This document shows positions 5,786-10,735 of a DNA stretch of 10,735 nt, one piece after another (positions within the stretch are counted from its first letter, which is position 1; each line of letters begins with the position of its first letter). Position numbers and translations under genes: made by a program. Below the pieces are notes generated by a model, which saw nothing but the letters and a program-made list of their open reading frames with translations, was not told the DNA's origin and ran no database searches. This DNA is from an uncultured Eubacteriales bacterium (GTDB lineage: Bacteria > Bacillota > Clostridia > Oscillospirales > CAG-272): positions 1-10,735 of the forward strand of contig CAKRZR010000029.1 of NCBI GenBank assembly GCA_934433485.1, read 5' to 3'.

Positions 5786-6376
5786 ATGGATGAATTTTCC
5801 CTCTATATCCTCGATATTACCATGAACTCCGTCCGGGCGGGCGCGTCTCAGATCGAGATCGCCCTGCGCGAGGTCGGAGAGTGGCTCTGGTTTACCGTCA
5901 CCGACAACGGCTGCGGTATGACGCGGGCACAGGTCGAGAAGCTCAAAAATCCCTTCTTTACCACCCGCAAAACCCGCAAGGTCGGGCTTGGCGTCCCGTT
6001 CCTTACCATGCTTGCCGAAATGACCGGCGGCTCGGTCGAGATCACCTCCGTCCCCGAAACAAACGAGGACACCGGTGCGCCCGATCCCAACCACGGCACT
6101 ACCCTCTCGGCAAAATTTGGCAGACACCATATCGACTTTCTCCCTATGGGCAACCTCCCCGATACCATCGTCACCCTCATCCAGGGTTCCCCGGAGACGG
6201 ATTTTACCTTCACCCACGAACGCGAGAACGAAAATACCGTCCGCCTGTCGTGTAAGGAGCTAAAATCCATCCTCGGCGACGAGATCTCCCTGGCGGAGCC
6301 CGAGATCCTCCAGTGGATCCGCGGATACCTGCAGGAGCAGTACGAGGACGACGGCACAGGGAATGTCGAAAAATGA
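5786..6376 (+). CDS. Histidine-kinase-type GHKL ATPase (second copy)
   Basis: A 196-residue protein with an N-terminal HATPase_c domain of the histidine kinase/MutL/HSP90 class: N-box N14 in ILDITMNSVRAGA, G1 box DNGCGM at 40-45, an F-box-like PFFTTRKTRKVGLG (56-69) leading into G2, and GTT at 104-106. Residues about 112-196 form a tail of unknown fold. No phosphoacceptor histidine domain or membrane segment is seen, so it is not a complete sensor kinase. The start at 5786 is chosen because MDEFSLYILDITMNS matches how I recall this family beginning; no ribosome site is visible before it. The frame stays open back to ATG 5693, which would add 31 residues read through repeat C. It differs from the RsbW-like ATPase at 2140, so the cluster carries two distinct ATPases, presumably with different partners. 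Confidence 0.8.
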   Translation: MDEFSLYILDITMNSVRAGASQIEIALREVGEWLWFTVTDNGCGMTRAQVEKLKNPFFTTRKTRKVGLGVPFLTMLAEMTGGSVEITSVPETNEDTGAPDPNHGTTLSAKFGRHHIDFLPMGNLPDTIVTLIQGSPETDFTFTHERENENTVRLSCKELKSILGDEISLAEPEILQWIRGYLQEQYEDDGTGNVEK

Positions 6377-6603
6377 CGGGAAATAGGCGGAACTGCAAGG
6401 CATATCCGGACTCCTTCCACCACTTCGTGGTCCCCACTCCCTTCGACAACTCGTTGTCGTGAGGGAGGCATGGTCGCTGTCCGTATGTTGCGCCGGATAA
6501 ACATAATCCTGCGATAGCCGAAGTTCCTCCGACCAAAGCCACAAACAATTCGCACCCAACCAAAATAACAAACGACATAAGCCAAACAAAATCCCATCCC
6601 ATT
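6377..6603. other. Intergenic region with REP-like and A/C-rich sequence
   Basis: No gene is visible. The left half holds the double hairpin at 6411-6468. The right half (about 6500-6603) is A/C-rich on the plus strand and contains CGATAGC at 6513-6519, as in the arm of repeat B. Repeat core D follows. Confidence 0.5.
6411..6468 (+). repeat. REP-like double hairpin
   Basis: Two adjacent hairpins: ACCAC (6419-6423), TTC, GTGGT (6427-6431); then CGACAA (6444-6449), CTCG, TTGTCG (6454-6459) enclosed by CTCCC (6437-6441) and GGGAG (6463-6467). The plan of CTTCCACC-type stem plus CTCCC...GGGAG stem matches extragenic palindromic repeats I associate with gut Clostridia. Only one copy is in this window. 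Confidence 0.6.
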
Positions 6604-6646
6604 TCAGTATAAAAGTTTTTGCGGAGCTTTTTTCAAAAAGCGACCG
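6604..6646 (+). repeat. Dispersed hairpin repeat, copy D
   Basis: TATAAAAGTTTTTG followed by the hairpin GCTTTTT (6626-6632), TC, AAAAAGC (6635-6641) and GACCG. It is close to identical to copy A in the opposite orientation and lies about 30 bases before the HndB-like gene. Confidence 0.8.
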
Positions 6647-6672
6647 TTCCCCTCTCAGAAAGGATTAAAACT

Positions 6673-7044
6673 ATGAAATCATTTGAAGAACTGATGGCGA
6701 TCAAGAACAAGATGCAGGACAAGGTTGCTCTGCGTCAGACTGCCGGAAACAACACCCGTATCGTTGTCGGTATGGCGACCTGCGGTATCGCTGCCGGCGC
6801 GCGTCCGGTGCTCAACGCGTTCGTGGAAGGCATCAACGAAGCGGGACTGGCGGAATCCGTCACCGTTACCCAGACCGGCTGCATCGGCATCTGCCAGTAC
6901 GAGCCTGTCGTGGAAGTCTTTGAAGGCGACAACAAGACCACCTATATCAAGATGAGCCCGGAGAAGGCCGTAGAGGTCATCGAAAAGCACATCAAGGGCG
7001 GCAAGCCGGTCACAGAATACACCATCGGCACGACCAATCTCTGA
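6673..7044 (+). CDS. hndB: Thioredoxin-like [2Fe-2S] hydrogenase subunit (HndB-like)
   Basis: A 123-residue thioredoxin-like ferredoxin, matching HndB of the HndABCD hydrogenase in length, fold pattern and position directly before the NuoF-like gene. An N-terminal helix (about 3-20) is followed by VVGMATCGIAAGARPV with C37 and by QTGCIGICQYEP with C70 and C74. Only three cysteines occur: the position of the usual first ligand is glycine (G33 in VVGMATC), so cluster binding must use another ligand or be absent. I recall the MATCGIAAGAR form as normal for this subfamily, so it is unlikely to be a local mutation. AAAGGA at 6659-6664, eight bases before the ATG, fixes the start at 6673. The gap to hydB is 32 bases, and the three genes to the right clearly form a unit. 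The likely role is electron transfer or structure in the hydrogenase complex. Confidence 0.82.
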   Translation: MKSFEELMAIKNKMQDKVALRQTAGNNTRIVVGMATCGIAAGARPVLNAFVEGINEAGLAESVTVTQTGCIGICQYEPVVEVFEGDNKTTYIKMSPEKAVEVIEKHIKGGKPVTEYTIGTTNL

Positions 7045-7076
7045 TTCGGAAGTAATTTCAGGAGGAAATAAATATT

Positions 7077-8882
7077 ATGATCCGTTCTCATGTACTTATC
7101 TGCGGCGGTACCGGCTGTACCTCGTCCGGCAGTGCTGCTCTGCACGACAAGCTGGCGGATGAACTGAAGGCGAAGGGTCTGGACGAAGAAATCAAAATCG
7201 TCATGACCGGCTGCTTCGGTCTCTGCGCGCTCGGTCCCATCATGATCGTCTACCCGGAAGGCACCTTCTACAGCCGCGTCACCGTGGACGACATCCCGGA
7301 AATCGTCGAGGAGCACCTCCTCAAGGGCCGTATCGTCGAACGGCTCGTCTACAACGAAGGCGCGAAGACCGCCGACGCCGACGACGAAGCTAAGGCCGCT
7401 TCCCTCTCCGAAACCGCTTTCTACAAGAAGCAGAAACGTGTCGCACTCCGGAACTGCGGCGTCATCAACCCGGAAAACATCGAAGAATACATCGCCATGG
7501 ACGGCTACTTCGCACTCGCCAAGGTGCTGAAGGAAATGACCCCCGAGGAGGTCATCCAGACCATCACCGATTCCGGTCTGCGCGGACGCGGCGGCGGAGG
7601 ATTCCCCACCGGTCGGAAATGGCTGTTCGCGCGCGGCTCCAAGTCCGATAAGAAGTACGTCGTATGTAACGCCGACGAGGGCGACCCGGGCGCGTTCATG
7701 GACCGTTCTGTGCTCGAGGGCGACCCGCACGCCGTTCTCGAAGCTATGGCAATCGCCGGCTACGCCATCGGCGCGGATGAGGGCTGGATCTACGTCCGCG
7801 CGGAGTACCCGATCGCCGTAAAGCGTCTGAACATCGCCATCGAGCAGGCGCGCGAATACGGACTGCTCGGCAAGAACATCTTCGACACCGGCTTCAATTT
7901 CGATATCCACATCCGTCTCGGCGCAGGCGCGTTCGTGTGCGGCGAGGAAACCGCGCTTCTGACCTCCATCGAAGGCAACCGCGGCGAACCGCATCCGCGT
8001 CCTCCGTTCCCGGCAGTCAAGGGTCTGTGGGGCCAGCCGACCATCGTAAACAACGTTGAAACCTACGCCAATATCGCCCAGATCATCTTAAAGGGCGCGG
8101 ATTGGTTCTCCTCCATGGGCACCGAGACCTCCAAGGGTACCAAGGTATTCGCGCTCGGCGGCAAGATCAAGAACACCGGTCTGGTCGAGATCCCGATGGG
8201 TACCACCCTGCGTGAGATCGTCGAGGAAATCGGCGGCGGCGTTCCGAACGGCAAGAAGTTCAAGGCTGCCCAGACCGGCGGCCCTTCCGGCGGATGTCTC
8301 CCGGCTTCCCTCATCGACACCCCGATCGACTACGACAACCTCATCAAGGCAGGCTCCATGATGGGCTCCGGCGGTCTGATCGTCATGGACGAGGACACCT
8401 GTATGGTCGACCTCGCGAAGTTCTTCCTCGAATTCACCGTGGACGAATCCTGCGGTAAGTGCGCGCCGTGCCGTATCGGTACCGTTCGCCTCCATGAAAT
8501 CCTCGAAAAGATCACCTCCGGCAACGGCGAGATGGAAGACCTCGATAAGCTCGAGGAGCTCGCCAACTTCATCAAGTCCGCGTCCCTCTGCGGTCTCGGT
8601 CAGACGGCTCCGAACCCGGTCCTCTCCACCCTCCGCTTCTTCCGCGACGAGTACATCGCCCACATCGTGGACAAGAGATGTCCCGCCGGCGTGTGCAAGA
8701 AGCTGCTCGCTTACGAAATCGATCCCGCAAAGTGCAAGGGCTGTACGCTCTGCGCGAGAACCTGCCCGGTCGGCGCGATCGCCGGTAAGGTCAAGGAAGC
8801 GCACGTGATCGACAAGGCGAAGTGCATCAAGTGCGGCGCATGTATGGAAAAGTGCAAGTTCGGCGCAATCTCTAAGAAATAA
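7077..8882 (+). CDS. hydB: Hydrogenase flavoprotein subunit, NuoF-like (HydB/HndC)
   Basis: A 601-residue FMN and NAD(H)-binding subunit of the soluble [FeFe] hydrogenase. The domains in order are: a thioredoxin-like [2Fe-2S] domain with C9, C14, C46 and C50; a linker; the NuoF core with GRGGGGFPTG (170-179) for nucleotide binding and NADEGDPGAF (198-207) for FMN/NADH; an SLBB-type region; the N3-type [4Fe-4S] site with C459, C462, C465 and C505 (SCGKCAPCRIGT); and two C-terminal ferredoxin clusters, C553/C556/C559/C563 and C583/C586/C589/C593. This is the full HydB/HndC plan with no missing ligand. AGGAGG at 7060-7065 lies eleven bases before the ATG. In this family the FMN is where electrons from NADH are accepted and, in bifurcating forms, where bifurcation is proposed to occur. 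hydA follows after 17 bases. Confidence 0.95.
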   Translation: MIRSHVLICGGTGCTSSGSAALHDKLADELKAKGLDEEIKIVMTGCFGLCALGPIMIVYPEGTFYSRVTVDDIPEIVEEHLLKGRIVERLVYNEGAKTADADDEAKAASLSETAFYKKQKRVALRNCGVINPENIEEYIAMDGYFALAKVLKEMTPEEVIQTITDSGLRGRGGGGFPTGRKWLFARGSKSDKKYVVCNADEGDPGAFMDRSVLEGDPHAVLEAMAIAGYAIGADEGWIYVRAEYPIAVKRLNIAIEQAREYGLLGKNIFDTGFNFDIHIRLGAGAFVCGEETALLTSIEGNRGEPHPRPPFPAVKGLWGQPTIVNNVETYANIAQIILKGADWFSSMGTETSKGTKVFALGGKIKNTGLVEIPMGTTLREIVEEIGGGVPNGKKFKAAQTGGPSGGCLPASLIDTPIDYDNLIKAGSMMGSGGLIVMDEDTCMVDLAKFFLEFTVDESCGKCAPCRIGTVRLHEILEKITSGNGEMEDLDKLEELANFIKSASLCGLGQTAPNPVLSTLRFFRDEYIAHIVDKRCPAGVCKKLLAYEIDPAKCKGCTLCARTCPVGAIAGKVKEAHVIDKAKCIKCGACMEKCKFGAISKK

Positions 8883-8899
8883 GGAAGGATACAACCACA

Positions 8900-10645
8900 A
8901 TGGATATGGTAAACGTAAAAATCAATGGTGTGGATTACTCCGTACCCGCCGGGATCACCGTTCTGGAAGCCTGCCGGTACGCCGGAATCGACATCCCTAC
9001 CCTTTGCTACCTGAAGGACATCAACGCCATCGGCGCGTGCCGTCTCTGCCTCGTGGAGGTCAAGGGCGCGCGTGGTCTGGTAACCGCTTGTGTGTATCCG
9101 ATCAACGACGGCATGGAGATCCAGACGAACACCGAACGGATCCGCTCTGTCCGCAAGACGAACCTCGAGCTCGTTCTCTCCGCCCACGAAAAGAAGTGCC
9201 TCTCCTGCATCCGCTCCACGACCTGCGAACTCCAGAAGCTCGCGCAGGAATACAAGTGCGATGAGGACCGGTTCGTATATGGTCCCAAGGCGGAAAAGAA
9301 GCCGCTGGACACCTCCTCCGTCTCCATCATCCGCGACAACAACAAGTGTATCCTCTGCCGCCGCTGTGTCGCCGCCTGCAACAAGCTCCAGGGTATCGGC
9401 GCGATCGGCGCTGTGAACCGCGGCTTTGACTCCGAGATTGGCTGCGCGTTTGAAAGAGACCTCGCGGAAACCTCCTGCATCAACTGCGGTCAGTGCGTTG
9501 TGGCATGTCCCGTTGGCGCGCTCTACGAAAAGGACGACACCCAGAAGATCCTCGACGCGCTGGGCGATCCCACCAAGCACGTGGCGATTTGCTGCGCACC
9601 GTCCGTCCGTACCGCGATCGGCGAATGCTTCGGCTACGAGCCCGGTACCGACACGGAGGGCAAGATGGTTGCAGCGCTCAAGGCGCTCGGCTTTGACGGC
9701 GTATACGATATGAACTTCACCGCGGACCTCACGATCATGGAAGAGGCTACGGAATTCCTCGGCAGAGTGAAGAACGGCGGCAAGCTCCCGCTGATCACGT
9801 CCTGCTCGCCCGGATGGGTCAAGTTCTGCGAGCACTACTTCCCGGAAATGGTCGACAATTTGTCCACCTGCAAGTCCCCGCAGCAGATGTTCGGCGCAAT
9901 GTACAAGACGTACTTCGCGGAAAAGCTCGGACTGAACCCGGAGGACATCGTGTTCGTGTCCGCGATCCCTTGCACCGCGAAGAAGTTCGAGGTCGGCAGA
10001 GAGGGTCAGGATGTGAACGGCATGCCGTGCGTGGACATCGCTGTGACCACGCGTGAGCTCGGCAGAATGATCGCGCAGGCGGGTATCGATTTCCGTTCCC
10101 TCACGGACGCGAAGTTCGACGAGCCGATCGACGTCGGTTCCGGCGCGGGTGCGATCTTTGGTGCGACCGGCGGCGTTATGGAGGCTGCTCTCCGTACCGC
10201 GGCGGAAGTCATCGAAGGCAAGCCGCTCGAAAAGCTCGACTTTGAAGAAGTGCGCGGCACCGAGGGCATCAAGTTCGCGGCATACAAGCTGGGCGACATG
10301 GAGCTGAAGGTTGCGGTCGCGTCCGGTACCGCCAACGCGTCCAAGCTCTTAAAAGGCGTGGAGGACGGCACCTACGACGTGCAATTCATCGAGATCATGG
10401 CGTGCCCGGGCGGATGCGTCAACGGCGGTGGTCAGCCGATCCAGCCGGCAGTCGTCCGCAACAATGTGGATCTGCGCGCGCTCCGTGCGTCCGTTCTCTA
10501 CAACGCGGACGCGCACAAGCTCGAGTACCGCAAGTCCCACGACAACCCGCTCGTGAAGAAGGTCTACGAGGAGTTCCTCGGCGAACCGAACAGCCACAAG
10601 GCGCACGAGCTCCTGCACACGCATTACGTGAAGCGCGGTTTATAA
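8900..10645 (+). CDS. hydA: NAD(P)H-linked [FeFe] hydrogenase catalytic subunit (HydA/HndD)
   Basis: The 581-residue catalytic subunit, of HndD / M3 or group A type. Clusters in order are: [2Fe-2S] with C36/C47/C50/C64; the His-ligated [4Fe-4S] H96/C100/C103/C109; two ferredoxin clusters, C150/C153/C156/C160 and C193/C196/C199/C203; then the H-cluster domain. L1 is TSCSPGW (300-306), L2 IPCTAKKFE (356-364) and L3 EIMACPGGCVNGGGQP (498-513). Cubane ligands C358, C502 and C506 are present. Numbering runs three ahead of C. pasteurianum CpI, which places S303 at the fourth ligand (CpI C300) and C302 at the proton-shuttle cysteine; relay residues E282, E285, R289 and S322 are also kept. There is no extra C-terminal [2Fe-2S] domain as in the longer Thermotoga HydA. 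GGAAGGA at 8883-8889 supports ATG 8900. It should reduce protons with electrons from HydB; whether ferredoxin takes part cannot be told from sequence. Confidence 0.95.
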   Translation: MDMVNVKINGVDYSVPAGITVLEACRYAGIDIPTLCYLKDINAIGACRLCLVEVKGARGLVTACVYPINDGMEIQTNTERIRSVRKTNLELVLSAHEKKCLSCIRSTTCELQKLAQEYKCDEDRFVYGPKAEKKPLDTSSVSIIRDNNKCILCRRCVAACNKLQGIGAIGAVNRGFDSEIGCAFERDLAETSCINCGQCVVACPVGALYEKDDTQKILDALGDPTKHVAICCAPSVRTAIGECFGYEPGTDTEGKMVAALKALGFDGVYDMNFTADLTIMEEATEFLGRVKNGGKLPLITSCSPGWVKFCEHYFPEMVDNLSTCKSPQQMFGAMYKTYFAEKLGLNPEDIVFVSAIPCTAKKFEVGREGQDVNGMPCVDIAVTTRELGRMIAQAGIDFRSLTDAKFDEPIDVGSGAGAIFGATGGVMEAALRTAAEVIEGKPLEKLDFEEVRGTEGIKFAAYKLGDMELKVAVASGTANASKLLKGVEDGTYDVQFIEIMACPGGCVNGGGQPIQPAVVRNNVDLRALRASVLYNADAHKLEYRKSHDNPLVKKVYEEFLGEPNSHKAHELLHTHYVKRGL

Positions 10646-10659
10646 TTGGATATAGTTTT

Positions 10660-10697
10660 GCGGGGGAGGAACTTTTTGAAAAAAGTTTCTCCCCCGC
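10660..10697 (+). terminator. Long terminator-like hairpin after hydA
   Basis: The left arm 10660-10676 (GCGGGGGAGGAACTTTT) pairs with 10681-10697 around a TGAA loop: 17 pairs, one of them G-T (G-U in RNA), starting 14 bases after the hydA stop. It is the likely 3' end of the hydrogenase transcript, but no T tract follows, so it may work as an RNA-stabilising 3' stem or with Rho rather than as a classic intrinsic terminator. Confidence 0.6.
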
Positions 10698-10730
10698 GCC
10701 CCCACTTCAAAAACTTTTGTGAAAAAGGAT
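10660..10730 (-). repeat. Dispersed hairpin repeat, copy E (inverted)
   Basis: The hairpin at 10660-10697 is followed by CAAAAACTTTTG (10708-10719) and TGAAAAAGGAT, the same box and tail as copy A and, in reverse complement, copy B. The hairpin arm sequence itself differs from the other copies. The element may extend beyond the window end. Confidence 0.78.
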
Positions 10731-10735
10731 TTGGT

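Noticed and set aside
8711..9835. Long minus-strand open frame (374 codons) opposite hydA, and similar ones opposite hydB (6942-7994) and elsewhere
   Set aside because: They lie opposite genes with clear motifs in GC-rich sequence, where stop-free antisense frames are expected. Their translations are rich in Arg, His and Asp with no recognisable domain, and no ribosome site supports them.
1..10735. Matching ends (TTTGGT at positions 1-6 and 10730-10735) suggesting a circular molecule
   Set aside because: Six bases are expected by chance, and the gene content looks like an internal chromosomal segment.

Overview
The window reads as one rightward, all plus-strand gene cluster built around [FeFe] hydrogenases. 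It most likely comes from a gut-type anaerobic Clostridia member; Oscillospiraceae/Ruminococcaceae or a relative is a guess. The reasons are the GC-rich coding sequence with much more AT-rich gaps, strong AGGAGG ribosome sites, the family content, and REP-like intergenic repeats of a kind I associate with such genomes.

Layout. 1-325: non-coding leader with a two-way terminator hairpin (195-221) and a good sigma-A-type promoter (TTGTAA, 17 bp, TATAAT). 326-2565: mrp-type Fe-S P-loop ATPase, a NuoE-like [2Fe-2S] subunit (HydC/HndA), a DRTGG-family protein and an RsbW-like ATPase. 2566-2939: a gap with a GGGGATAC tandem array (putative G-quadruplex) and an inverted repeat copy. 2940-4663: a HydS-like putative sensory [FeFe] hydrogenase and a second DRTGG-family protein. 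4939-5679: a PHP-domain phosphoesterase. 5786-6376: a second histidine-kinase-type ATPase. 6673-10645: an HndB-like [2Fe-2S] protein, HydB/HndC (NuoF-like flavoprotein) and HydA/HndD (catalytic hydrogenase). 10646-10735: a long terminator-like hairpin.

How it works together. HydC, HndB-like, HydB and HydA give the four parts of a soluble HndABCD/HydABC-type hydrogenase that exchanges electrons between NAD(P)H, possibly together with reduced ferredoxin, and protons/H2. The genes between HydC and the rest look like a sensing module: a second hydrogenase whose proton relay is gone, two DRTGG proteins, two GHKL-type ATPases and a PHP protein. No DNA-binding, receiver, STAS or sigma-factor gene is present, so the output is not visible here. 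The HydE/F/G maturases are also absent.

The most unusual features are (i) one copy of a dispersed hairpin repeat in every long gap after 2566, with the hairpin arms changing together between copies; (ii) the G-rich tandem array touching a stop codon; (iii) complementary cysteine losses in the L1 motifs of the two hydrogenases (SSACP in the sensor-like one, TSCSP in HydA); and (iv) loss of all the proton-relay residues that I could align in the sensor-like protein. This type of operon is, as far as I recall, known in Clostridia in outline, but the function of its accessory genes is poorly described.
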